Positions 35,004 through 43,361 of a stretch of DNA of 64,000 nucleotides are shown here, piece after piece. The stretch lies in contig JAJFGW010000037.1 in NCBI GenBank assembly GCA_021775915.1, positions 35,620 to 99,619 of the forward strand. The letters are read 5' to 3'. Positions within the stretch are counted from its first letter, which is position 1. Every line of letters begins with the position of its first letter. This stretch comes from Alphaproteobacteria bacterium. GTDB taxonomy: Bacteria > Pseudomonadota > Alphaproteobacteria > Micavibrionales > Micavibrionaceae. Position numbers and translations under genes: made by a program. Under the pieces are notes generated by a model, which worked only from the letters and a program-made list of their open reading frames with translations, had not been told where the DNA came from and did no database searches.

Positions 35004-35588
35004 ATGTCTGATAACAAACATTGTGTTCCCCGTTTTATCTTTGCCGGCCTCATCATAGCGCTGTTTTTTCTGGCAGGATGCTCGGCCCTAATGGAATCAA
35101 CTGGCGGCGGGCCAAAGAAAGCATACGGCCTGACAGAATCAAGCTACGCCGCAGCGGATATGCTTATACAACAATCAAAGAGCTTTGTTACGCAGGAAAC
35201 GCCGCTTGAAATAGGCATTTTGACCGACCTTGATAACCCGAACGAAAAAACAAATTTCAGCCGTATGGTTTCCGAACAAATTGCCAGCCGTTTTGTTCAA
35301 CTCGGCTACAATGTTATGGACAGCTACACCCCGACCATGATGCCCCCGGCACAAGAGGGCAGTCTACCCATGTCTTATAACCAGCAAAATAATGCCTCCA
35401 CACCCGGACGCGGGGCCATAACAGGTCGTTATGCGGTAGCACGAAATGAAGTTCTGGTTAATCTGCGCATTGTCGAAGTTGATACCGGCAAAATTCTTGC
35501 CGCCTATGATTACAGAATCCCTAACAGTCGTGATGTCAGACAACTGACCAAGACACAAGCGGACAAAGACTCATTTTTTAATTTTTAG
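35004..35588 (+). CDS. FlgO-like outer-membrane lipoprotein
   Basis: The 194-residue lipoprotein has LAGC at residues 23-26 after a hydrophobic signal. Its body resembles the FlgO domain: SYAAADMLIQQ, then EIGILTDLDNPNEKTNFSRMVSEQIASRFVQLGYNV and later VLVNLRIVEVDTGKILAAYDYRI. FlgO helps flagellar outer-membrane assembly in Vibrio; related domains occur in other envelope proteins. No flagellar genes are in the window, so a flagellar role is only inferred. ATG 35004 follows ATCAGGACTATAATTT. Confidence 0.7.
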   Translation: MSDNKHCVPRFIFAGLIIALFFLAGCSALMESTGGGPKKAYGLTESSYAAADMLIQQSKSFVTQETPLEIGILTDLDNPNEKTNFSRMVSEQIASRFVQLGYNVMDSYTPTMMPPAQEGSLPMSYNQQNNASTPGRGAITGRYAVARNEVLVNLRIVEVDTGKILAAYDYRIPNSRDVRQLTKTQADKDSFFNF

Positions 35589-35641
35589 GCAGCCCTTATA
35601 AAAAGCTGGTTTAAAATGGTTCGGTGAGATAAAAACAGATC

Positions 35642-36823
35642 ATGGATTACGACATCATCATCATAGGAGCCGGGCCTGCCGGACTTTGCTTTGCCCGCGC
35701 GCTGGCAGAAACCGGTCTGGAAATTGCGCTCATCGAAAAACAAAAAGAAGCCGTACTGGCCGCGCCGCCTTATGATGGCCGCGAAATTGCCTTAACTCAT
35801 TTGTCCCACAAAACAATGGGCGAACTTGGCCTGCTGGATAAAATTCCGGATGAGGATATTTCCCTGATCCGCGACGCGCAGGTTTTAAACGGAAAATCAC
35901 CTTACGCGCTCTATTTCGATCATGAAGATGCCGGAGAAGACAATCTCGGCTTTATGATTTCCAATCACATGATCCGTAAGGCCGCCTATGAAGTCACAAA
36001 AGGCTTTAAAAACATCCACCTCATGACCGGCAAAGAAGTCTCTGGCGTAGAAACAGACGACACGCAAGGACAAATTACCCTAAAAGGCGGTAAAAAATTA
36101 ACCGCAAAGCTCATTATCGCCGCCGATAGCCGCTTTTCACAAGCGCGTGACATGATGGGCATATCTGCATCAAAGCTTGATTTTGGCCGCACCTGTATTG
36201 TCTGCCGCATGGGTAGTGAACTGCCGCACGACTACACCGCCTATGAGTGCTTTCATTATGACCGCACGCTCGCCATTCTGCCGCTGAACAACAACAATGT
36301 CTCTGTCGTTATCACGCTGGACAGCAGCGAGCGAGAAGATGTTCTGGGTCTGAGCGATGCTGAATTTGGCCGCGATACGGCGCAACGCGCAGAAGAGCGT
36401 TTCGGTGCCATGAATTTGATCGGCAAACTCCACTCCTATCCGCTGATGGCGGTTTACGCCAATAGCTTCTACGCCCAAAGATTTGCTCTTATCGGAGACG
36501 CTGCCGTCGGCATGCATCCCGTCACGGCCCATGGCTGGAATTTAGGGCTAAAAGGCGCCTGCACTTTGGCTAGTGAAATAAAGGAAGCCCTGCATACAGG
36601 CGGCGATATTGGCGGCGCTTCTCATTTGCGGCGTTACCACCTGCAACACAGAAAAAATACGCGTCCGCTTTACCTTGGGACCAATGCTCTTGTGAAACTC
36701 TTTACAAAAGACAATATCCCGGCCCGTATGGCGCGGCGCGCTTTGCTACGACTTGGCAATCACATCGGCCCCGCTAAACGCCTGATTATGAATCAGCTCA
36801 CTGAAAATAATAAAGTAGCCTAA
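35642..36823 (+). CDS. ubiM: UbiM-like FAD-dependent ubiquinone hydroxylase
   Basis: The 393-residue flavoprotein monooxygenase has the FAD-binding motif DIIIIGAGPAGLCFARALAE at residues 3-22, the DG fingerprint region in IIAADSRFSQAR near 158, and the GDAAVGMHPVTAHGWNLGLK second FAD motif near 285. The HPVTAHGWN variant, instead of the usual HP-AGQG-N, is typical of the UbiM branch. UbiM hydroxylates the quinone ring of a ubiquinone precursor at C5. Other family members (UbiH, UbiF, UbiL) cannot be excluded. It starts at ATG 35642. A hairpin separates it from the converging chemoreceptor gene. Confidence 0.8.
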   Translation: MDYDIIIIGAGPAGLCFARALAETGLEIALIEKQKEAVLAAPPYDGREIALTHLSHKTMGELGLLDKIPDEDISLIRDAQVLNGKSPYALYFDHEDAGEDNLGFMISNHMIRKAAYEVTKGFKNIHLMTGKEVSGVETDDTQGQITLKGGKKLTAKLIIAADSRFSQARDMMGISASKLDFGRTCIVCRMGSELPHDYTAYECFHYDRTLAILPLNNNNVSVVITLDSSEREDVLGLSDAEFGRDTAQRAEERFGAMNLIGKLHSYPLMAVYANSFYAQRFALIGDAAVGMHPVTAHGWNLGLKGACTLASEIKEALHTGGDIGGASHLRRYHLQHRKNTRPLYLGTNALVKLFTKDNIPARMARRALLRLGNHIGPAKRLIMNQLTENNKVA

Positions 36824-36833
36824 CGACAATAGA

Positions 36834-36850
36834 CCGGGACTATATCCCGG
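36834..36850. terminator. Hairpin between converging ubiM-like and chemoreceptor genes
   Basis: CCGGGA 36834-36839 and TCCCGG 36845-36850 form a perfect stem around CTATA. It lies in the gap between the two stop codons; neither strand has a U-tract, so it is only a plausible weak terminator. Confidence 0.4.
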
Positions 36851-36881
36851 CCTATATCTTGTTCATTATGCAGCGCGTATT

Positions 36882-38948
36882 TTATGCGGCGCGTATTTCC
36901 CGCAGGAAGGTTTCAACCTCGCTCTTCATAGTTTGCGAGCGCTCGGCCACCGTCTTCGCTACATCTAAAACCTCACTCGCCGCTCTACCGGATTCATTGG
37001 CGGCATCACTAACGCCTGTAATATTACTGGTTACCTCATTGGTACCCGCAGAGGCTTCCTGCACATTACGAGAGATTTCGTGTGTGGCGTTTGTTTGCTC
37101 ATCCATAGATACAGCAATACTGGATGATGTTTGCGTCAGTTCATCAATAGTCACACCAACCGCATCGATCGCCTTAACGGCCTCTTCCGTTTCGCCTTGA
37201 ACGCTTTGCACCACAGCCGCAATTTCTTCTGTTGCCTTCTGTGTTTCATTGGCAAGGCTTTTGACTTCATTAGCCACAACCGCAAAGCCTTTACCGGCAT
37301 CCCCGGCTCTAGCGGATTCAATGGTCGCATTCAGAGCGAGCAAGTTAGTCTGTTCTGCAATATTGGTAATAAGGTTAATAACCTCTCCAATTTTTTCAGC
37401 AGACTGAGAAAGGCGGTTCATAGTTTCCTTAGTGTTATCAACAGAAACCGATGCCGCTTTCGTGTTCTCACCAGAGGTCTCCACTTGTCCGGCGATACCT
37501 TGAATAGAGGCCGTGAGCTGCTCTGTTGCCGAGGCAACATTCTGCACATTTGCACCAGCCTGCGTTGCGGCGGAAGAAACAGAGATCGCTTGTTTTGTGG
37601 TTTCCTCAGCAATCGCGCTCATAGACTGCGATGTTGCTTCCATCTCGGTAGCGGCAGAGGCAAGCCCTTCCAAAAGCTCATTCACTTTTGAATCAAAGCC
37701 ATTAACCAGCCCATCAACCCGCTCGGCGCGTTCCAGTTTTTCCTGGTTTTCTTTTTCTTGTGCCGCAGCCAGTTTACGATTCTCCAGCCCATTCTCCTGG
37801 AAGACATGCAACGCTTTAATCATCTCGCCAATTTCATTTTTGGTTTCCGGCGGCAATGTATTTTCCAGGTCACCTTCGGCCAGCTCCGTCATAGAGGCCA
37901 CAACTTCACCAAACGAGGCATTAACAGTGCGGATAATCACGAAAGATAAAACAATCGTAGACAAAATAGACACCACAGAGACAATCAAAAAGATAAGCTC
38001 TTTTAAAGTTGCTGCGTCTTTGGTAGCCGCCATCTTCACCTCAAGATCATGGGCCAATGTATTTTCAATTTTTTTCAGCCCATTAATTTTCTTGGTAATA
38101 GTGTCAAACCAATAACTACTATCAACCCCCATCCCCTGAGATGGCCCGGCGACTGTTATGCCACTCTTAATAGCAATGCCGCGCATACGCCTTACTTCTT
38201 TGGCGGCCTCTCCGTTCATCACCTCAGCAAAAACTTCTTTTTGCGAAGGAGAAGCAAAGGACAGGAAAATGTCATTATAAATATCCTGCGCACTAGTAAG
38301 GACCTTGAATTTCTCCAAAGCAGCGTGCTCAAATTTGCCACTGGCAAACCCGCCCGCACCAACAGCGCGCTCAATTCCCGCCCGTTCTTTACCTTGCATA
38401 AAATTAGTATAACCAACAATGCCAATAACAATTTGAGCATCAGGGCTCAACGTGGCCATATAACCAATAACATCAAGATTTTGACCATTAAGGTTGGTAT
38501 AATAACCAATAGCGTCGGCCTTGGAAATAGATAGGGCGTCAACAGAAGAGCGCACCGAATCCATTTTCTCCAGCCCCGTAATCACACCATCAAATTTTTT
38601 ATTAAACTCCCGATCAAAATTATGAGCATCAAACTCTTCAAGATAAGCGTGTAATTCAGATCTTTTCTTGTTGGTGTCCTGACGTTGCGCGGCAAGCTCT
38701 GATCTAAATTTTTGCCCTTTACTTCCGACGAAAACAGCCGTTGCGCCGCGTTCTTTTTGCTGCTCATGAACCAGCGCGCTCATTTTCACAGATAGCGCCG
38801 TAAGGGTTCCAAGTTGTTTTAAATCATGAACCTTGTTCATTTCCTGAAACACAACCATGCCGGAAAAAACCGCAGCAACAACAATCGGCACTAACGCTAC
38901 AGTTAAAATAGCGCGTGATATTTTCATGTTTTTAATAAGACCCTTCAT
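36882..38948 (-). CDS. Methyl-accepting chemotaxis protein with nitrate/nitrite-sensing domain
   Basis: The 688-residue receptor has an N-terminal membrane helix (residues about 11-30), a periplasmic NIT domain starting with the signature [18 protein letters not shown] near 57-74, a second membrane helix (about 316-338), a HAMP region containing [15 protein letters not shown], and the MCP signalling tip [21 protein letters not shown] near residue 540 with [16 protein letters not shown] domains sense nitrate or nitrite in known proteins. ATG 38948 follows GGGAGTACGCACT. Two single-domain receiver proteins follow upstream on the same strand; no cheA or cheB is near. It is therefore one chemoreceptor with possible CheY-like partners. 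Confidence 0.93.
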   Translation of the reverse strand: MKGLIKNMKISRAILTVALVPIVVAAVFSGMVVFQEMNKVHDLKQLGTLTALSVKMSALVHEQQKERGATAVFVGSKGQKFRSELAAQRQDTNKKRSELHAYLEEFDAHNFDREFNKKFDGVITGLEKMDSVRSSVDALSISKADAIGYYTNLNGQNLDVIGYMATLSPDAQIVIGIVGYTNFMQGKERAGIERAVGAGGFASGKFEHAALEKFKVLTSAQDIYNDIFLSFASPSQKEVFAEVMNGEAAKEVRRMRGIAIKSGITVAGPSQGMGVDSSYWFDTITKKINGLKKIENTLAHDLEVKMAATKDAATLKELIFLIVSVVSILSTIVLSFVIIRTVNASFGEVVASMTELAEGDLENTLPPETKNEIGEMIKALHVFQENGLENRKLAAAQEKENQEKLERAERVDGLVNGFDSKVNELLEGLASAATEMEATSQSMSAIAEETTKQAISVSSAATQAGANVQNVASATEQLTASIQGIAGQVETSGENTKAASVSVDNTKETMNRLSQSAEKIGEVINLITNIAEQTNLLALNATIESARAGDAGKGFAVVANEVKSLANETQKATEEIAAVVQSVQGETEEAVKAIDAVGVTIDELTQTSSSIAVSMDEQTNATHEISRNVQEASAGTNEVTSNITGVSDAANESGRAASEVLDVAKTVAERSQTMKSEVETFLREIRAA

Positions 38949-39201
38949 AGTGCGTACTCCCTTTTACTAGAAATAACCAACCATCATATTTGTGACATTA
39001 ATAATGTATTTTCTGATACCCTAAATATAAAATTACGCTAATATAATAATTATATTGCACAGTTCATTAACAACGCATAAATTTAAACTCGTATTCAGGA
39101 TTCAAAATCAACAATTCAGTATAATATACCTACTTTTGTAAATAAAACTCATCACGAATAAAAATTAACATACGCCTATATGTTTTTAACAAAAAATTGC
39201 T
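38949..39201. other. AT-rich intergenic region between chemoreceptor and receiver gene
   Basis: No gene, hairpin of note or repeat was found in this 253-base stretch. It is very AT-rich and probably holds the promoter of the chemoreceptor gene. Confidence 0.4.
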
Positions 39202-39594
39202 CTACAGATTTTGTAAAGCGACATCTACGTCTGATCCCGCAGGCAAACCTCTGACGGCGCGTAAAAAATTTTCGCTATCAAATGGTTTTTGTAATGTATC
39301 ATCAGCATAGTACAGCATTGTATCAAGAAGACTGCCGCCTTCCTCATCTGCAAAAGAGCTAACAGCAAGAACAGCTGTCGGTAAATTTTTATTTTTAACA
39401 TGCTCCGCAACAGACATACCGCTGCAATTCGGCATAACAACATCGGTAACCACAATATCGTATACATTACTCTCAAGCTTCGCTATCGCATCGCTGCCAT
39501 CAACACTTTCTTCTGTTTCATAACCAGCATCTTTCAAAGCCTGAACCATCATCATCCGGACAAGTTCGTCATCATCAACAACCAGAACCTTCAT
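39202..39594 (-). CDS. Single-domain CheY-like response regulator
   Basis: The 130-residue protein is a stand-alone receiver domain: the acidic pocket VVDDDE near residues 4-9, the phosphorylation Asp in IVVTDVVMP near 53, the Ser switch position in LAVSSFADE and the lysine in TLQKPFDSENF. It has no output domain, so it would act by protein contact. The ribosome site GGGAGGTTGTT is strong. It is paralogous to the neighbouring receiver, sharing the ADDxxxKPF pattern. Location beside a chemoreceptor suggests a CheY-like role, though which kinase phosphorylates it is unknown. Confidence 0.9.
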   Translation of the reverse strand: MKVLVVDDDELVRMMMVQALKDAGYETEESVDGSDAIAKLESNVYDIVVTDVVMPNCSGMSVAEHVKNKNLPTAVLAVSSFADEEGGSLLDTMLYYADDTLQKPFDSENFLRAVRGLPAGSDVDVALQNL

Positions 39595-39671
39595 AACAAC
39601 CTCCCTTTTAATCGTTAGTTTATAGCGCCGGTTTGAATCTCTGCCATTCGTCTATAAAAACATAAATTAAA

Positions 39672-40037
39672 CTATCCTTTTGTAATATTTTTAACACAGC
39701 CCATAAAATCTTCGCAATTAAACGGCTTACCAATACTATCGTCTGCAAAAATTCTCGACCAATTAACGTAGTCCTCAACGGCATTTTCAAGACCTGCCGT
39801 CATAGCCAAGACAGGCAGCTCAGGACTCTTCTCTTTTATATAAGAAATCAGCTTCGTACCGTCTTTGCCAGGCGGCATAATAATATCAGTAATCACAAGG
39901 TCAAAATCTTCTTTTTCGAATAATGTAACGGCATCATCATAACAAAACGCATTGCAAACCTCGTGCTCCTCTTTATCAAGAATGGAATTAATCAACTCAA
40001 GAACGAGCCAATCATCATCGACTGCCAGAATCTTCAT
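39672..40037 (-). CDS. Single-domain CheY-like response regulator
   Basis: The 121-residue receiver has VDDDW near residues 6-10, the phospho-acceptor Asp in LVITDIIMPPGKDG near 52, a Thr in LAMTAGLE and the lysine in SIGKPFNCEDF. It follows the same plan as the other receiver 77 bases away and is probably a duplicate. It lacks an output domain. The start at 40037 follows AAAAGGGTAAAAAA. A tRNA gene lies 255 bases upstream on the same strand. Confidence 0.9.
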   Translation of the reverse strand: MKILAVDDDWLVLELINSILDKEEHEVCNAFCYDDAVTLFEKEDFDLVITDIIMPPGKDGTKLISYIKEKSPELPVLAMTAGLENAVEDYVNWSRIFADDSIGKPFNCEDFMGCVKNITKG

Positions 40038-40292
40038 TTTTTTACCCTTTTAACTACCACAACCCTTTATTATTATGGTAATAGAAAAGAACCAATTTTG
40101 AGTTAATTTTTTGAACAACTCAAAGTCTGAAATGATGGAAGGGGACAGAAAAATACCAATTACTCCACTAACTAATTGATAATGTTTGCTATATTGATAT
40201 TTTAGAGGCTGGATTGAATGCAGAGATAAGGTATCAAACCTCGTGCATATAATAAGCACCCAAAAGTACTCTTGTCTAAATCTTTGAAATAA
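40038..40292. other. Intergenic region between the receiver gene and tRNA-Gly
   Basis: This AT-rich stretch has one 69-residue minus-strand open frame without a clear ribosome site or homology, which I treat as chance. No strong terminator is visible directly after the tRNA. Nothing else is recognisable. Confidence 0.4.
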
Positions 40293-40367
40293 TGGAGCGA
40301 GTGATGAGATTCGAACTCACGACCCTAACCTTGGCAAGGTTATGCTCTACCCCTGAGCTACACTCGC
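40293..40367 (-). tRNA. tRNA-Gly (anticodon GCC)
   Basis: The minus strand folds into a full cloverleaf: acceptor GCGAGTG with CACTCGC, D-arm GCTC/GAGC, anticodon stem TAACC/GGTTA around TTGCCAA (anticodon GCC, glycine), and T-arm with the TTCGAAT loop. The CCA end is encoded at 40293-40295. The gene closely resembles bacterial tRNA-Gly(GCC). The flanks do not show an integrase. Confidence 0.95.
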
Positions 40368-40560
40368 ACTCCAAAACAGTCAATATTTGGTTCGGTGAAC
40401 CATAACGCCCACGCAGCTTTACTGCTTAGGGCGCAATTAAGACTCCCGCAATATAGGAAATTTCCGCCAGATTGCAAGATGTTTCTAAAAAGATTGCTTT
40501 TTTATGGCTTCAAGCTAGGTTGGTGCAGTAAAACCACACGATACAGGGACTTTAAATATT

Positions 40561-41118
40561 ATGGCTGAAATATCTGCCCATAACGATAATGTGCAAGAAC
40601 CCCTTCCGACAACACCGGAAAATGTGCTGGCACGGCTTGAGGAGCTTGATATTAAATACGGGCTACATGAGCACGATCCGGTTTTTACCGTTGCCGAAAG
40701 CAATTTCTTAACAGAAAGAATTCCCGGACTGCATTGCCGTAATTTATTCTTACGTGACAAGAAAAAGAAAAATTATCTGGTTGTGGCGGCGAACGAGACA
40801 AAAATTGACATAAAGAAGCTACAAAAACTCATTGGTTCCGATCGCCTGTCTTTTGGTTCGGCGCAAAGACTCTGGCAATATCTAGGCGTCCGCCCCGGCT
40901 CGGTTTGCCCTTTTGCAGTTATCAATGATACGGCAAATGAGGTTGAGATTATTCTCGATAAAAACATGATGGCAGCAAGCCTTGTAAATTATCACCCGAT
41001 GGAAAATCATTTGACGGCAGGGATCGCGCCGGATGGTTTAATAAAATTTATTGAATCCTGTAATCATACGCCGCGCATAATTGATATGAGCGCCGCAGCC
41101 CCGGACGAGGAAAAGTAA
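40561..41118 (+). CDS. Prolyl-tRNA editing deacylase (PrdX/YbaK family)
   Basis: The family hydrolyses tRNA-Pro mischarged with other amino acids. The 185-residue product has the YbaK fold features: HDPVFTVAE, then a HCRNLFLRDKKKKNYLVV strand with the lysine-rich loop, then KKLQKLIGSDRLSFGSAQRLWQYLGVRPGSVCPFAVIND and the C-terminal NYHPMENHLTAGI. This LGVxPGSVxPF pattern is typical of the PrdX/ProX branch. It starts at ATG 40561 and is followed by a thioredoxin gene after one base, so the two are co-translated. Confidence 0.9.
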   Translation: MAEISAHNDNVQEPLPTTPENVLARLEELDIKYGLHEHDPVFTVAESNFLTERIPGLHCRNLFLRDKKKKNYLVVAANETKIDIKKLQKLIGSDRLSFGSAQRLWQYLGVRPGSVCPFAVINDTANEVEIILDKNMMAASLVNYHPMENHLTAGIAPDGLIKFIESCNHTPRIIDMSAAAPDEEK

Positions 41119-41119
41119 A

Positions 41120-42049
41120 ATGTTTTTAGATCAGGACAATCAGAATATGCCGCAACCGGCCAATGACGATCTTATTTTTGATGTCGGCACGCAGGACTTT
41201 GAAGAAAAGGTCATGAAGGCTTCTATGGAAGCGCCAATACTTGTTGATTTTTGGGCACCCTGGTGCGGGCCGTGCAAACAATTAGGGCCAATGCTGGAAA
41301 AAATCGTAAAAGAAACAGGCGGTCACATCAAGCTGGCCAAAGTTAATATTGATGAACATCAGGAACTCGCGCAGGCGATGCGAGTGCAATCGGTGCCTAT
41401 GGTCTTTGCCTTTTTTCAAGGGCAACCAGTTAATGGTTTTTCCGGTGCAAAATCAGAAAGCGAGATTAAAGCCTTTATCGCTGAGATTTTAAAAATAGCG
41501 CAGCAGGCACAGCCCGATGCCATTGATATTCCGCAAGCCTTAACAGAAGCGGCACAAGCCATGGCGGACGGGGCCTTAAACATAGCGCAGGGAATTTATG
41601 TGCAGATTTTATCGCAGGATGAACATAATGTTGATGCCTATACTGGGCTAATCCGTATGTTTATTGCCGCAAACCAAAAAGAACATGCGCAGGAAATGAT
41701 TAATGAAGCAACGGACGAGATGCTTAAAGATCCGAAATTCGAGGCTGCCAAAACAGCGCTTGAGCTAGCGCAAAATGCGCCTTCTGGCGATGAAGTATCG
41801 GCAATGGCCGGACGGGTAGAAAAAAAACCGGACGATCATCAGGCGCGGTTTGATTTTGCGATGGCGCTTTTTTCAAGCGGACGCGGCGAAGAAGCGATTG
41901 ACGCGCTCATTGAAATTATTCGTCGCAACAGAGCATGGGAAGAAGAAAAAGCACGGCAGCAGCTTTTAAAATTCTTTGAAGCGCTGGGGCCGGCAGACCC
42001 TGTGACGATAGAGGGCCGCAAAAAATTATCGTCTGTGTTGTTTTCATGA
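41120..42049 (+). CDS. Thioredoxin with TPR-like tail (CnoX/YbbN family)
   Basis: The 309-residue protein has an N-terminal thioredoxin fold with the redox-active WCGPC at residues 48-52, LVDFWAPW before it, and KVNIDEHQELAQ plus VQSVPMVFAF after it. The rest is helical with TPR-like repeats (AMADGALNIAQGIYVQIL, then DVDAYTGLIRMF-type helices, and a C-terminal RARFDFAMALF-type repeat), as in CnoX co-chaperonins. E. coli CnoX lacks the cysteine pair; this one keeps it, as in alphaproteobacterial members. It starts one base after the deacylase stop. Confidence 0.9.
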   Translation: MFLDQDNQNMPQPANDDLIFDVGTQDFEEKVMKASMEAPILVDFWAPWCGPCKQLGPMLEKIVKETGGHIKLAKVNIDEHQELAQAMRVQSVPMVFAFFQGQPVNGFSGAKSESEIKAFIAEILKIAQQAQPDAIDIPQALTEAAQAMADGALNIAQGIYVQILSQDEHNVDAYTGLIRMFIAANQKEHAQEMINEATDEMLKDPKFEAAKTALELAQNAPSGDEVSAMAGRVEKKPDDHQARFDFAMALFSSGRGEEAIDALIEIIRRNRAWEEEKARQQLLKFFEALGPADPVTIEGRKKLSSVLFS

Positions 42050-42051
42050 GG

Positions 42052-42354
42052 TTATTTAAGAGCCATATCAGCATATATAAAAGTGCTTGTCATTGCTCCC
42101 AGAACTGAAAGGCCTGACGCGCCGACCCGCTCATACAGGGTTTTATAGCCGTATTCGAGGTTAAGATAACCAAGCATTGCAAAGGACGATGCGGAAACTA
42201 TGCCTGCACCCAGCGCCGCATAAGCCATGAAGTCTGGTGTAATGGATGGAGGCGCAAGAGCAATATCACCTAATACTTTTGCAGTAAAAAGGAAGGCCGC
42301 AGTACCAATTGCTGCGGGCATAAAAGTGTCTTTTAAGGCTTTACCGATGTTCAT
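42052..42354 (-). CDS. Small membrane protein, unrecognised
   Basis: I take ATG 42354 as start because GGAG lies about seven bases upstream; an ATG at 42366 overlaps that site. The 100-residue protein has three hydrophobic segments (MPAAIGTAAFLFTAKVLG, MAYAALGAGIVSASSFAML and SVLGAMTSTFIYADMA), so it is an inner-membrane protein. It converges on the thioredoxin gene with 2 bases between stops and points away from the Lon-N gene. The function is unknown. Confidence 0.6.
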   Translation of the reverse strand: MNIGKALKDTFMPAAIGTAAFLFTAKVLGDIALAPPSITPDFMAYAALGAGIVSASSFAMLGYLNLEYGYKTLYERVGASGLSVLGAMTSTFIYADMALK

Positions 42355-42492
42355 CGCAATCTCCATTAACGCTTTTTACATAACTTACAGCTTCTTGTCA
42401 AGAAACCATTACAGAAAAAATTGTCTTTTATATTATTCCCTTAAAGGCAAAAGACGCTATGTTAGTAGAATTAAAGCAAAAAAGACTGAGCA

Positions 42493-43128
42493 ATGGCCCT
42501 GAAAAAACCCGAAGACATAAATTCCCTACCACAGGAAATTCCAATATTTCCGCTCAGCGGGGTTTTACTTTTGCCAAGCGGCCAGCTTCCTTTAAATATT
42601 TTCGAAGACCGCTATATTACCATGATTGAGGATGCTTTAAAAGCAGAGCGTCTTATCGGTATGATTCAGCCCAAAGATAAAGACACGCTTTTTGACGTCG
42701 GCTGCGCGGGGCGAATTTCAGCCTTTGAAGAAACAAATGAAGGCTACCTGATTACATTGACCGGGCTATGCCGTTTCAAAATTGAAAAAGAGCTGGCACT
42801 ACATAACGGGTATCGCCGGATAATAGCGAACTGGGAGATTTTTAAAACGGATATGAAGACTGAATCATGTCTTGATCTGGATCGCGACCAATTAAAAGAA
42901 TTGCTCGGCAATTATTTTGACCTGCATGAAATTTCATGCGACTGGAACGCTGTTGACGGTGCGCCGGATCAAAAGCTAATCACCTGCCTGTCAATGATTT
43001 GTCCATTTGATGCGAGTGAAAAACAAGCCTTACTGGAAGCGGCCTGTTGCCATACAAGAGCAAAAATGTTCGTAACAATGCTGGAAATGGCCGTACAAGA
43101 CAAAGGTTGCTGCGGCGGTTGCCATTGA
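42493..43128 (+). CDS. Lon N-terminal (substrate-binding) domain protein
   Basis: The 211-residue protein is a stand-alone Lon-substrate-binding (PUA-like) domain: IPIFPLSGVLLLPSGQLPLNIFEDRY near residues 15-40, LIGMIQPK, then GCAGRISAFEETNEGYLITLTGLCRFKI. It lacks the ATPase and protease domains of Lon. Such proteins are common in alphaproteobacteria next to trm112. It ends in a Cys-rich tail (KGCCGGCH), which could bind metal. It starts at ATG 42493 with little ribosome site. Confidence 0.9.
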   Translation: MALKKPEDINSLPQEIPIFPLSGVLLLPSGQLPLNIFEDRYITMIEDALKAERLIGMIQPKDKDTLFDVGCAGRISAFEETNEGYLITLTGLCRFKIEKELALHNGYRRIIANWEIFKTDMKTESCLDLDRDQLKELLGNYFDLHEISCDWNAVDGAPDQKLITCLSMICPFDASEKQALLEAACCHTRAKMFVTMLEMAVQDKGCCGGCH

Positions 43129-43161
43129 TTGATGCTGTAAATTTCTTTATAAAGCAAAGCT

Positions 43162-43359
43162 ATGACTCAGGAAGTAGATCCAAAATTACTGGAAATTCTT
43201 GTGTGTCCGTTGACACACATGCCGCTGCGCTATGATGCCAAAAAGCAGGAGCTTATTTCCGACCGGGCAAAGCTGGCTTATCCCATTCGTGATGGTATTC
43301 CGGTGATGCTTATTGATGAGGCTCGTGACTTAGAAGGTCACGAGGTGAAGAAGAAATAA
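43162..43359 (+). CDS. Trm112 family protein
   Basis: The 65-residue protein has the Trm112 core: [17 protein letters not shown] and [17 protein letters not shown]. Eukaryotic and archaeal Trm112 is a small partner that stabilises methyltransferases; the bacterial role is less clear. The zinc-binding CPxC pair is reduced to CPLTH here, as in other alphaproteobacteria. It lies between the Lon-N gene and leuA on one strand. Confidence 0.93.
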   Translation: MTQEVDPKLLEILVCPLTHMPLRYDAKKQELISDRAKLAYPIRDGIPVMLIDEARDLEGHEVKKK

Positions 43360-43361
43360 TT

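Noticed and set aside
36882..38948. Several long plus-strand open frames opposite the chemoreceptor
   Set aside because: They are in-frame shadows of the receptor coding sequence; they lack ribosome sites and the receptor has full domain homology.
40050..40259. Minus-strand 69-residue open frame between the receiver gene and tRNA-Gly
   Set aside because: It has no ribosome site, is AT-rich with low-complexity residues, and shows no family.
40293..40367. tRNA-Gly as an island integration site for the chemoreceptor genes
   Set aside because: No integrase or duplicated tRNA 3' end was found near it.
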